64,000 nucleotides of DNA, taken from contig OY970363.1 of NCBI GenBank assembly GCA_963718605.1, positions 930,001 to 994,000 of the forward strand, given 5' to 3'. Each line of letters begins with the position of its first letter. Position 1 is the first letter of the stretch. This document shows positions 41,790 through 49,361 of the stretch, piece after piece. The notes under the pieces were generated by a model. That model was not told the origin of the DNA, ran no database searches, and saw nothing but the letters and a program-made list of their open reading frames with translations. Source of the stretch: JACCXE01 sp963718605 (lineage in GTDB: Bacteria > Actinomycetota > Acidimicrobiia > Acidimicrobiales > JACCXE01). The position numbers were made by a program, and so were the translations under genes.

Positions 41790-42926
41790 TTAGCTCGGGA
41801 TGACGAGGCTGTTGAGCTGCGCGATCGCCTTGGTGCGGTAGGACGCAGGCAACTGCGCGTAGTTGACCGACTCGTTCAGCGACTGGCCGTCCGTCAACAA
41901 GAAGTTGAGGAAGCCCTTGAGGGCTTCACCCTTGGCTTTGTCGGTCTGGTTCTTGTACGTGAGGATCCAGGTCGGCGTGGCGATGGGATAGGTCGCGTCG
42001 CCCGCGGCGTTGAGCGGGTCGTAGGTCAGGTCCGCATTCGGAGTGGTTTCCTCAAGTGCTGCCGATACACCAGCGAGCGACGGGGCGACGAACTTGCCGG
42101 CGGCGTTCTTGATGCTCGCCGTCTTGAGGTTCGTGGCCTTGGCGTCGGCGAAGTCGACATAGCCGATGGCGCCGTTGACTCCCTTGAGCGAGCCCGAGCC
42201 GTTCCCAATGAGCTGGGCCACGCCTTGGTTGCCGTTGCCGGCCTGACTGGAGGTTGGCCAGTTGACGGTGTCGCCCTTGTCGAGCTTCCAGGTCGTCGGC
42301 GCCGCCTTCTTCAGGAAGCCGGTGAAGTTGGACGTGGTGCCCGAGCCTTCGGCGCGGTGCACAATCACGATCGGAGTGGCCGGCAATGTGGCGTCGGGGT
42401 TGTCGGCCTTGATGGCGGCGTCATCCCACTTGGTGATCTCGGCCTGGAAGATCTTGGCGATCGTGTCGGCGCTCAGCTGGAGCTTGGTCACTCCGTCCAA
42501 TTGATAGGCGACGGTGATCGGCGCCGCGGCGATCGGGAAGTAGAGCAAGTCACCGTTCTTATACAGCGCCTTGTCCTCGGGCTTCACGAGGCTGTCGGTG
42601 CCGGCGTAGTCAGTGGCGTTGCCGCCTTGCAGATCGGTCTTGCCCTTGCCCGAGCCGCCGCCGGCGTAGTTGATCGTGACCTTGGGCGCGGCTTCCTGGA
42701 AGGCCGAGATGGCCGCCTCTTCGAGCGCAGCCTGGAACGTGGAGCCCGACGCGTTCAGCGTCGCGGAGAGGTTCGCGTAGTCGATCGACAGGCCCTTGAC
42801 CGTGTCGTCGCTCTTGCTGCCGTTGTCCGATGCACCGTTGTCTGCATCTTTCGAACTGCAGGCTGATGTCAGGATCGCACCTGCTACGACAAGCGCGCCG
42901 AGGCGCACAAGTTGACGTGTCTTCAT
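41790..42926 (-). CDS. pstS: Phosphate-binding lipoprotein PstS
   Basis: Extracytoplasmic phosphate receptor, 378 residues. A lipoprotein signal peptide with lipobox LTSAC is followed by phosphate-binding segments LNASGSTFQ, YAGTDSL and HRAEGSGTTSNF. The ATG at 42926 is preferred (AAGGTG upstream) to the GTG-type start three codons earlier. It is the first gene of pstSCAB-kinase-phoU and is preceded by a PHO box. Confidence 0.96.
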   Translation of the reverse strand: MKTRQLVRLGALVVAGAILTSACSSKDADNGASDNGSKSDDTVKGLSIDYANLSATLNASGSTFQAALEEAAISAFQEAAPKVTINYAGGGSGKGKTDLQGGNATDYAGTDSLVKPEDKALYKNGDLLYFPIAAAPITVAYQLDGVTKLQLSADTIAKIFQAEITKWDDAAIKADNPDATLPATPIVIVHRAEGSGTTSNFTGFLKKAAPTTWKLDKGDTVNWPTSSQAGNGNQGVAQLIGNGSGSLKGVNGAIGYVDFADAKATNLKTASIKNAAGKFVAPSLAGVSAALEETTPNADLTYDPLNAAGDATYPIATPTWILTYKNQTDKAKGEALKGFLNFLLTDGQSLNESVNYAQLPASYRTKAIAQLNSLVIPS

Positions 42927-42970
42927 GCCGTTCACCTTAAGAAGCCAATGCGAACGTTCACCCCTGTTTG

Positions 42971-42998
42971 GGTGAACGCGAGGTGAACAGCGGTTAAC
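42971..42998 (-). promoter_or_regulatory. PHO box upstream of pstS
   Basis: On the minus strand GTTAACC (42998-42992), GTTCACC (42988-42982) and GTTCACC (42977-42971) form direct repeats with 10- and 11-base periods, the arrangement of PhoP boxes in Streptomyces. Additional GTTCACC copies in the opposite orientation lie at 42930-42936 and 42956-42962. The first repeat contains the serS stop codon. Confidence 0.8.
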
Positions 42999-44268
42999 GC
43001 TGGGCGAGCACCTCGACCCCGCGGGTGTAGGGCCGCAACGCCTCGGGCACGGTCACGGAGCCGTCCTCGTTGCGGTAGTGCTCGAGCAAGGCCGCCAGTA
43101 CGCGCGGCACCGCGAGGGCAGAGCCGTTCAGGGTGTGCACGAAGGCGGGCCCAGTCTCGGTGCGGTAGCGAATATTGGCGCGGCGAGCTTGGTAGTCGGT
43201 GAACCAACTCACGCTGCTCGCTTCGAGCCACCGGTCCACGCCCGGCGCGTAGATCTCGACGTCGAACTGGCGGGCATGGCTCTGGCCGAGGTCGCCCGTG
43301 CAGATCTCGAGCACGCGGTACGGCAAGCCGAGCGCGACCAGGGTGCCGATGGCGCGGTCGAGAATTTCCTCGTGGAGCGCCTCGGCTTGGTCGGGCGCGA
43401 CGAGAGCCAGGATTTCGACTTTGTCGAACTCATGGACGCGCAGCAGACCGCGCGTGTCCTTGCCGGCGGCGCCCGCCTCGCGGCGATAACAAGGCGAGTA
43501 CGCCATGAGCCGCATGGGCAGGTCGGCCTCAGCCACGATCTCGTCGCGATAGAGCGACGTGAGTGGCACTTCAGCGGTGGGGATCGGCCAGAGGTCGTCG
43601 CGCTCGACGTGGTACGCGTCGTCGGCGAACTTCGGCAGCTGACCGGTGGCGACCAGCGTCTCGGAGCGCACCATGGTGGGCGGACGGACTTCTTCATAGG
43701 CGTCGGCGTTGCGGTCGAGCGCTAATTGGCAAAGCGCCCGCGAGAGCGTGGCGCCCATGCCCCGAAGCACCGCGAACATCGAGCCGCTGATCTTGGCCCC
43801 GCGCTCCAAGTCCAGAATGCCCAGCTCGGTGCCGATGTCCCAGTGCGGCACGCGCTGATGCGGCGCGTACTCGGGTAGTGCCTCGCTGCGAATGACTTGG
43901 TTGTCGTCCTCGCTCTTACCAACGAGCGCGGCCGGATCGGGCGTGTTCGGAATGCGCAGCATGCGGCCGCGCAGTTCGGTTTCGAGCGCGCTGGCTTCGG
44001 CCGCGAGCTTCGACTCCTGTTCACCGATCGCCTTGCTTTTCTCCTGCGCTTCCTCGGCGGCCGCCACGTCGCCGGCTTTGCGCGCCTTGCCGACTTCGGA
44101 CGACAGCGCTTTGACCTGCGCGCGCAGTTCGTCGCGCTGCGAGCTGATCGCACGGACCCGCTCGTCGAGTTGTACGGCGGCGTCGACCTCGGACGGATCG
44201 ACGTTCTTGGTGGCCAGCGACGCGCGCACGGCGTCCAGGTCGGTCCGCAGACGTCGAATGTCGAGCAT
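42994..44268 (-). CDS. serS: Seryl-tRNA synthetase
   Basis: Class II aminoacyl-tRNA synthetase of 424 residues: N-terminal antiparallel coiled-coil arm (about 28-105), then the catalytic core with motif 2 SPCYRREAGAAGKDTRGLLR and motif 3 GSALAVPRVLAALLE. The ATG at 44268 gives MLDIRRLR, the usual start, and sits five bases after TAACCT, so the mRNA is probably leaderless. Confidence 0.97.
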   Translation of the reverse strand: MLDIRRLRTDLDAVRASLATKNVDPSEVDAAVQLDERVRAISSQRDELRAQVKALSSEVGKARKAGDVAAAEEAQEKSKAIGEQESKLAAEASALETELRGRMLRIPNTPDPAALVGKSEDDNQVIRSEALPEYAPHQRVPHWDIGTELGILDLERGAKISGSMFAVLRGMGATLSRALCQLALDRNADAYEEVRPPTMVRSETLVATGQLPKFADDAYHVERDDLWPIPTAEVPLTSLYRDEIVAEADLPMRLMAYSPCYRREAGAAGKDTRGLLRVHEFDKVEILALVAPDQAEALHEEILDRAIGTLVALGLPYRVLEICTGDLGQSHARQFDVEIYAPGVDRWLEASSVSWFTDYQARRANIRYRTETGPAFVHTLNGSALAVPRVLAALLEHYRNEDGSVTVPEALRPYTRGVEVLAQR

Positions 44269-44273
44269 GGCCA

Positions 44274-44279
44274 AGGTTA
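44274..44279 (-). promoter_or_regulatory. -10 element of serS
   Basis: TAACCT on the minus strand, five bases before the serS ATG, with no Shine-Dalgarno between. The divergent ABC gene has TAGCGT nine bases before its ATG at 44299. Confidence 0.45.
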
Positions 44280-44298
44280 CGCGTAGCGTGCGCTTGCG

Positions 44299-45198
44299 AT
44301 GAAAGCAGTTGTTGTGGAGGACCTCCACGTGCGCTTCGGCGAGGTGGCCGCGGTGGACGGGCTGTCGTTCTCAGCCGAGGCCGGAGCGGTCACGGCGTTG
44401 CTCGGCCCCAACGGTGCCGGCAAGACAACGACCGTCGAAACGGCCGAGGGCTATCGCAGGCCGTGGGCCGGCACGGTGCGAGTGCACGGGCTCGATCCGG
44501 TCGCCGACGCCAAAGCCTTGCTGCCCCGCATGGGCGTGATGTTGCAGCGCGGTGGCATCTATCCCTCAATGGGCATCGCCGCGGCGTTGAGCCTGTTCGC
44601 GTCGTATTACAAGCAGCCGGCCTCGCCCGATGAGTTACTCGAACGGGTGGGGCTCAGCGGCCGCATAACCAAGACGCCGTGGCGTCGCCTGTCCGGCGGC
44701 GAGCAGCAACGCGCGTCACTGGCGCTGGCCTTGATCGGCCAACCCGACGTCGTGTTCCTCGACGAGCCGACCGCCGGAGTGGACCCCCAAGCGCGCCAAC
44801 TCGTGCGCGCCGTAATCGCGGACCTGCGCGCCGCGGGCGCCTGCGTCGTTTTGACCACGCACGAACTCGACGAGGTCGAACGGCTGGCCGACCACATCGT
44901 GATCGTCGACCACGGCCACGTCGTGGCCGACGGCACGCTCGCGTCGCTCACGTCCTCCGACGACGTGATGACGTTTGTGACCGCGCCCGGTATCGACGTC
45001 GCCAGCCTGAGTGAGGCGATGGGCGGCTGGGTCAGCGAAACCTCGAGCGGCCGGTACTCGATCGCGTTGGGCTCGACGCCGGCGTTGGTGGCGACTTTGA
45101 CCGCGTGGCTGGCCGAGCGCGACCTGCCGATCTCGGAACTCGGCAGCGGCACGCGACTCGAAGACGTGTTCCTGCGCCTCACGGGTGGCGGCGAGTGA
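44299..45198 (+). CDS. ABC transporter ATP-binding protein
   Basis: A 299-residue ATPase of the multidrug/ABC-2 export type: Walker A GPNGAGKTTT, signature RLSGGEQQRASLALAL, Walker B VVFLDEPTAGVDP and switch His in TTHELDE. The C-terminal ~80 residues form the extension common in DrrA-like proteins. It overlaps the permease start by four bases. Confidence 0.94.
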   Translation: MKAVVVEDLHVRFGEVAAVDGLSFSAEAGAVTALLGPNGAGKTTTVETAEGYRRPWAGTVRVHGLDPVADAKALLPRMGVMLQRGGIYPSMGIAAALSLFASYYKQPASPDELLERVGLSGRITKTPWRRLSGGEQQRASLALALIGQPDVVFLDEPTAGVDPQARQLVRAVIADLRAAGACVVLTTHELDEVERLADHIVIVDHGHVVADGTLASLTSSDDVMTFVTAPGIDVASLSEAMGGWVSETSSGRYSIALGSTPALVATLTAWLAERDLPISELGSGTRLEDVFLRLTGGGE

Positions 45199-45917
45199 AG
45201 GCGTTCGTGGCGCAACTGCGCGCCGAGATCAGCATGACGATGACGCGCGGTGAGTCGCTGCTGCTGACGATCGGCATTCCGGTGGGTCTGCTCGTGTTCT
45301 TCTCGCTCGTCGACGTGCTGCCGACCAACACGAAAGACCCCGTGACATTTCTCGCGCCGGGCGTGCTGGCCATGGCGGTGTTGTCGACCGCGTTCACCAG
45401 CCTCGCGATCGCAACTGGCTTCGAGCGTTCGTATCTCGTGTTGAAACGACTGGGCACAACGCCGCTCGGCCGGCCTCGCCTGATCGCCGCGAAGATCGTC
45501 GGCGTCCTCGTGGTGATTGCGATTCAGATGGTGGTGATCGTGCTCGCCTCGGTTGCGCTTGGCTGGTCGCCCTCGGGGTTCTCCGTCGCAGTGGCGGTTC
45601 CTGCCGTCGTCTTGGCGACAACCGCGTTCGCGTCGCTCGGCCTCTTGATGGCGGGCACCTTGCGGGCCGAGATCACGTTGGCGCTCGCCAACGCCGGGTT
45701 CATCCTGCTGATGCTGGTGAGCGGGATGGTGATCCCGGTGTCCAAGCTGCCGAACGCGATGCGGGCGGTGTCGCGCCTGCTGCCGAGCGAAGCGTTGGCC
45801 CACATCCTCCACGCCGCCGCGACCGGCGCGGCGGCGGGCTCCCGCGCATGGATCGTGCTGGCGGTGTGGGCGGTCGCCGCGACCGTCTTGGCCGTCCGCT
45901 ACTTCCGCTGGGAGTGA
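45195..45917 (+). CDS. ABC-2 type transporter permease
   Basis: A 240-residue permease with six helices, partner of the preceding ATPase. The GTG at 45195 overlaps the ATPase stop (GTGA); the longer frame adds shadow sequence. GERSYLVLKRLGTTPLG-like coupling helix sequence (FERSYLVLKRLGTTPL) is visible. The substrate is unknown. Its last codons and stop form the first copy of a repeat found again at 46922 and 48052. Confidence 0.9.
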   Translation: MKAFVAQLRAEISMTMTRGESLLLTIGIPVGLLVFFSLVDVLPTNTKDPVTFLAPGVLAMAVLSTAFTSLAIATGFERSYLVLKRLGTTPLGRPRLIAAKIVGVLVVIAIQMVVIVLASVALGWSPSGFSVAVAVPAVVLATTAFASLGLLMAGTLRAEITLALANAGFILLMLVSGMVIPVSKLPNAMRAVSRLLPSEALAHILHAAATGAAAGSRAWIVLAVWAVAATVLAVRYFRWE

Positions 45918-45938
45918 TCTAAGGATTCTTAGAGCGGA
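45906..45938 (+). repeat. Repeat site A at the 3' end of the ABC permease gene
   Basis: Contains CGCTGGGAGTGATCTAAGGA (45908-45927), which recurs with one mismatch at 46922-46941, then TTAGAGCGG (45930-45938), which resembles the right arm of site B. Outer arms CCGCT/AGCGG and inner arms CTAAG/CTTAG give it a small palindromic shape. Confidence 0.75.
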
Positions 45939-46087
45939 GCGGCCAGCGGCACCAGCACCGTGCCGATGCCGTGGCCCTCGAAGGTGATCGAGATGGTCAG
46001 GCGCGAGCGGTTCTCGGGCAGCGGAACCACCTCGACGTCGACCCAGGGCGGTTCAGTTCGATCCGTCGCGAGAAGGTGGCGCGACAT
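45929..46087 (-). pseudogene. SRPBCC-family gene fragment
   Basis: A 52-residue frame whose sequence (VDVEVVPLPENRSRLTISIT then FEGHGIGTVLVPL) matches the last strand and start of the C-terminal helix of SRPBCC proteins. The rest of the helix is missing: the frame stops inside repeat site A. The N-terminal ~100 residues are missing too, cut by the TIGR03086 gene region. It is a remnant trimmed on both sides. Confidence 0.65.
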
Positions 46088-46109
46088 GGGTGGGTCAGGG
46101 CGAGGTGTC

Positions 46110-46673
46110 TCAGGCGATGCGGCCCACGAAGGCGAGGACCCGGGTCTGGGCGTCCGCGTCCGGGCCCACCTCCACCCGAGGCCCGTAGTGGCCGCTGGCC
46201 CGCATGGCCTCGTCGGTGGCCGGGTCCATGTTGTCGGCCGCCTCGGCCAGCCGGGCCACCTCGCCGGGATCGAGGCGTTCGTCCTGACCTGTCGCCCGGG
46301 CCAGGTCCCAGGTGTGGACGAGTAGGTCGGGCAGGCCGACCGTCTCCCATGCCTGGGTCAGGGTGACCTCACCCATAGGCGTGGAGCGCGCAGCCCCGGC
46401 GGTGGGGTCGTCCAGGGCTGCCAGGAGGGCGTTGCGCAGGGCGTGCCACGCGCCGACCGGGTCGGTCTGGGTCGAGGGGATATCCGGCATCGGGCGGTCC
46501 CATCCCTCGAGGAAGAACGGTGGCATCCAGTCCACGAGGTGATCGACGACGTCGCGGGCGACCCACCCGTCGCACGGGGCGGGTCGGTCCCAGGCATCGT
46601 CGGCCACCGCCTCGACGGTCCGGGTCAGCCCGTCGAAGACGGTCCTGGTGCGGGTGGCGATGTCGGTGGGCAC
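46110..46673 (-). CDS. TIGR03086 / DinB-like mycothiol-dependent family protein
   Basis: A 187-residue protein like the metal-binding N-terminal domain of mycothiol-dependent maleylpyruvate isomerase: CDGWVARDVVDHLVDWMP holds the first His, and GLPDLLVHTWDLARATG the conserved His-Asp region. The GTG at 46673 follows GAGGAGATCC. Activity is unknown, but mycothiol is available (mshA is present). Base composition here is even more GC-rich than the flanks. The 216 bases up to site B (46674-46889) show no gene. Confidence 0.85.
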   Translation of the reverse strand: MPTDIATRTRTVFDGLTRTVEAVADDAWDRPAPCDGWVARDVVDHLVDWMPPFFLEGWDRPMPDIPSTQTDPVGAWHALRNALLAALDDPTAGAARSTPMGEVTLTQAWETVGLPDLLVHTWDLARATGQDERLDPGEVARLAEAADNMDPATDEAMRASGHYGPRVEVGPDADAQTRVLAFVGRIA

Positions 46674-46889
46674 GGATCTCCTCCTCGGGTCGGTGATGGT
46701 AGACGGCGGCCGGCTGTGCCGCTCATCGGTCCGACTCGGCCGCGAACGTCGAAGGTAACGATGGACCGCAGGGGATGGCAACGAAGCGGTCGGGGACCAT
46801 GAATCCGCCGGAAGAGCATGGCGGACGGGCGCGGCTCGGTGGTCAGCCAGCGGGGCGCGGCGGGGTCCGGAACTGATCACCGGCCCAGG

Positions 46890-46966
46890 AACACCGCTCT
46901 AAGAGTTCTTGCTAGTCCTTAACGCTGGGAATGATCTAAGGACGTTCATCAATTTAGGGCGGTGTT
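46890..46966 (+). repeat. Repeat site B, attC-like imperfect palindrome
   Basis: Outer arms AACACCGCTCTAA (46890-46902) and TTAGGGCGGTGTT (46954-46966) pair at 12 of 13 positions, and inner arms GTCCTTA (46915-46921) / TAAGGAC (46937-46943) pair perfectly, with unpaired bases between. The AAC...GTT ends and TTAGGGCGGTGTTA right arm recall integron attC sites, for example the VCR repeat. The next gene starts four bases later. Similar sequence recurs at 45908 and 48027. Confidence 0.7.
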
Positions 46967-46970
46967 ATCA

Positions 46971-47612
46971 ATGCGACCGGACTACAAAAGGAGCGCGCTT
47001 CTCACCATCGATGTGCAGGACGACACGCTTGACGGCAAGCCCTTGGAGGTGCCCGGCACGACAGCGGCGCTTCCGAACATCTCCCTGGTGGCCGAGGCGT
47101 TTCGGTCAGCAGGCCGGTCAATCATCCACGTGGTCCGCCTGTATTTGGCTGATGGGTCCAACGCTGAGCCCGCGAGAAAGGCCTTGGTAAGTGGCACGAC
47201 GCCGATACTGCGGCCTGGCACGCCGGGCCGCCTCCTCGCTCCCGGTGTGCTGCGACCGAATGCGTCGCCCCTCGACGACGAACTCTTGCTGACAGGCGGG
47301 CTTCAGCAAATTGGGCCCAACGAATTCGCAATGTTCAAACCGCGATGGGGGGCGTTCTTTCAGACACCGCTCGAAGCGCATCTCCGCGAGCTTGGCGTGT
47401 CCACACTCGTCTTCACTGGCTGCAACTTTCCGAACTGCCCTCGTACTTCCATTTACGAAGCGAGCGAGCGCGACTTCGACGTGGTCCTCGTTGAGGACGC
47501 GACCTCCGGTGTTTATGACAGAGGACGACAGCAGCTCGCCAACATCGGCGTCACGTGCACGAGCACTTCCGCCGTCGTGGACGGCCTGCGTACCTTCTCG
47601 CTTAATCCTTAG
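46971..47612 (+). CDS. Isochorismatase-like (cysteine) hydrolase
   Basis: A 213-residue hydrolase with the family triad: Asp in LTIDVQDD, Lys in MFKPRWGAF and Cys in GCNFPNCPRTSIYEA. Likely substrates are amides or isochorismate-type compounds. The ATG at 46971 is preferred to GTG 46962, which lies inside the repeat arm. Codon use and GC content are visibly lower than in the core genes, suggesting transfer. It begins right behind site B. Confidence 0.9.
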   Translation: MRPDYKRSALLTIDVQDDTLDGKPLEVPGTTAALPNISLVAEAFRSAGRSIIHVVRLYLADGSNAEPARKALVSGTTPILRPGTPGRLLAPGVLRPNASPLDDELLLTGGLQQIGPNEFAMFKPRWGAFFQTPLEAHLRELGVSTLVFTGCNFPNCPRTSIYEASERDFDVVLVEDATSGVYDRGRQQLANIGVTCTSTSAVVDGLRTFSLNP

Positions 47613-47643
47613 AGCGGCACGTCCTTGCCCTCGGAAATGGCAC

Positions 47644-48018
47644 TTACTCCGGCGCTGGAATCATGAGAAAGCGCGCAGGCGGCTCGGGCACGCGAGTGAT
47701 GTGGCCGGCGCCTTCCGTATCTGCTGCCAGCACGACCGAGCCTGGGCCAAACCGGCGCACCTCGCCATCCGTCGTCTCGCATTCGAGAACGCCTGACACG
47801 ACGACTACGAACTGCCTGCGCGGAGCGGCGTGGGGTTCGCTATCGGTCAGGTCATCTGGAGCATTCACAAAGACCACGCCGGTCGCTGGAATCGGCGCAG
47901 AGACCATTACCGGCGGGACGCCTGTTGCGATCACTGCCTCGACCTGATCGAGTGACACGTCGACCATTCGTGACCCACCGTTGCCGTCGTCCTCGACCCT
48001 TACGTAGTGGACTGCCAT
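47644..48018 (-). CDS. Small cupin-domain protein
   Basis: A 124-residue single cupin: RRQFVVVVSGVLECETTDGEVRRF matches cupin motif 1 without its canonical His pair, and GPGSVVLAADTEGAGHITRV resembles motif 2. The function is unknown. It converges with the isochorismatase-like gene (31-base gap with TTAGAGCGG at 47610) and is preceded by repeat site D. Confidence 0.82.
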   Translation of the reverse strand: MAVHYVRVEDDGNGGSRMVDVSLDQVEAVIATGVPPVMVSAPIPATGVVFVNAPDDLTDSEPHAAPRRQFVVVVSGVLECETTDGEVRRFGPGSVVLAADTEGAGHITRVPEPPARFLMIPAPE

Positions 48019-48025
48019 CCCGTCA

Positions 48026-48066
48026 TTCTAAGAATCGTTGCTACTACGGATCGCTGGGAGTCATCT
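48026..48066 (+). repeat. Repeat site D
   Basis: Ungapped comparison of 48027-48066 with 46898-46937 (left and central part of site B) gives 30 identities in 40, including TCTAAGA, TGCTA and CGCTGGGA. It lies between the cupin and RHH genes and therefore closes a B-D module of about 1.1 kb. Confidence 0.7.
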
Positions 48067-48072
48067 TCGGTG

Positions 48073-48204
48073 TCAGGCGCTCTTCAAGTACTTGCGGAGG
48101 GCGCGGCGGATCACCTCTGAGACGGTCACCCCGTCGTGTGCAGCACGTCGCGCTGTCTCGTCGCGTAGGGCGGGATCCAGACGCACCGACTCGACAGTTT
48201 TCAC
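48073..48204 (-). CDS. Ribbon-helix-helix protein (CopG-like), 43 residues
   Basis: Very short gene from GTG 48204 to TGA 48073. The sequence SVRLDPALRDETARRAA followed by GVTVSEVIRRALRKYL is a complete ribbon-helix-helix fold, as in antitoxins and plasmid repressors. No toxin gene is adjacent, so it may be an orphan antitoxin or a stand-alone regulator. A large palindrome nine bases upstream is a likely binding site. Confidence 0.82.
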   Translation of the reverse strand: MKTVESVRLDPALRDETARRAAHDGVTVSEVIRRALRKYLKSA

Positions 48205-48212
48205 CGCTCCAT

Positions 48213-48255
48213 CTTGTAACCCTGAGTAGGCCATTTGGCTACTCAGCGTTACAAG
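48213..48255. promoter_or_regulatory. Palindrome upstream of the RHH gene
   Basis: CTTGTAACCCTGAGTAG (48213-48229) and CTACTCAGCGTTACAAG (48239-48255) pair at 16 of 17 positions around nine bases. It may be the operator of the RHH protein. Its GTAAC/GTTAC ends and bulged base could also make it a recombination site like site B. Confidence 0.65.
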
Positions 48256-48261
48256 AATGAG

Positions 48262-48624
48262 TTAGAGCGCTGCGTAGGGTAGGAACACCTGGACCGGGCC
48301 GCCGGCCAGGTTCGCCCTCACCTCTGCCGGGACGTCACCGAGGAGTTCGCCGTGACACTCGCCGGTCGCGACGATTTGCTCCATCAGTTCGTCGCCGATG
48401 TTCGCCCCGTGTTGGAGCAGCGCGTCGAGATCGACGAATCGTTCCAGCACGATGCACTCCGACTCGTCCTCGTTGAAGAAAGTGTCGTACTGCAGCGTTC
48501 CCGGATCCTTCGCTCGCACGATCTCCAAGCACACCGCAGACAGCCGCTTGAACTCCTCAAGCTTGCCCGGATGAAATTTGAAGCGGACGACGCTCTGAAG
48601 CTCAACTGTGGTCGTGTTGGTCAT
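48262..48624 (-). CDS. Antibiotic-biosynthesis-monooxygenase (ABM) domain protein
   Basis: A 120-residue ferredoxin-like alpha-beta protein: VVRFKFHPGKLEEFKRLSAV, TLQYDTFFNEDESECIVLER and DLDALLQHGANIGDEL are typical of putative quinol monooxygenases. It acts without metal or flavin in characterised relatives; the substrate here is unknown. The gene ends seven bases before the palindrome, and its terminal codons read GCGCTCTAA as at other sites in this region. Confidence 0.85.
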   Translation of the reverse strand: MTNTTTVELQSVVRFKFHPGKLEEFKRLSAVCLEIVRAKDPGTLQYDTFFNEDESECIVLERFVDLDALLQHGANIGDELMEQIVATGECHGELLGDVPAEVRANLAGGPVQVFLPYAAL

Positions 48625-48660
48625 GGTCTCTCCTAGAACGATCCGATTATGGCGTTCCCA

Positions 48661-49346
48661 CTAGGACGGATCCGGATCCCGATTCTCGACATCCCTGGCC
48701 AATAAGCGGCCTCTTCGGCGACGCCAACTCGCGCACCGGGCCGTGTAGAAGCATGCAACCGCGATCGTGACGGCAACCACGAGTCCCATCGAAGGGGCGC
48801 CAATCCACACGACGCGCTGCTTCACGTTCGACTCGGGCACCGGGCCGAATGCGTTCGACGAAACGGTGTTGTGCCGGTTGTCGCCGAGGTAGTACACCCG
48901 CCCTTTCGGCACCGTCGTCAACTCGATGTCCCAGGTCGTCATCGACTTCGCGAGGTATGGCTCGTCCACCGGAATTTCGTTCACGATCAGCCTGCCGTCC
49001 TTCGCCTCGACGGTGTCGCCACCGATAGCGACGACTCGACCAATGACGAGCGTCGGCTGGGGCAGAGAAAGCCCGGGTCAGGTCTGGACGAGGGCTCCAG
49101 GAGAACGACGTCGCCTCGCTTGACCTCGCCGACGGGTCGCGTCCAGATGTGATCCCCCGGATGCATCGTCGGCTCCATGGCGACCGTCATTGGACGATAC
49201 CGATCGAACATAAGCAGTCCGACGGCGGTGAACCCGACCGCCACTACGAGCACCAGCGTGCCGATGGCGAAGACGACGCGCTGCGGGCGCGTCAGGTTGA
49301 GGATGCGTTGCGGCACACTTGACCTGATCGCCCGAAGTCGCGCCAT
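48661..49346 (-). pseudogene. S26 signal peptidase-like gene, frameshifted and without catalytic residues
   Basis: Two frames together give one S26 protein: N-terminal helix, MEPTMHPGD and VKRGDVVLLEP in the first (49346-~49060), then LVIGRVVAIGGDTVE, GDNRHNTVSSNAFGPV and a C-terminal helix in the second (~49060-48661). A one-base loss near 49060 explains the switch. The catalytic Ser before MEPT is Ala (residue 56), and the Lys before RVV is Gly, so even a repaired protein should be inactive. It is either a decayed gene or a non-catalytic homologue with a sequencing error. Confidence 0.8.
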
Positions 49347-49361
49347 CTTGAGCCATACGGT

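Noticed and set aside
46443..46802. Plus-strand frame opposite the TIGR03086 gene
   Set aside because: Antisense shadow; the minus-strand frame has a family match and a strong ribosome-binding site.
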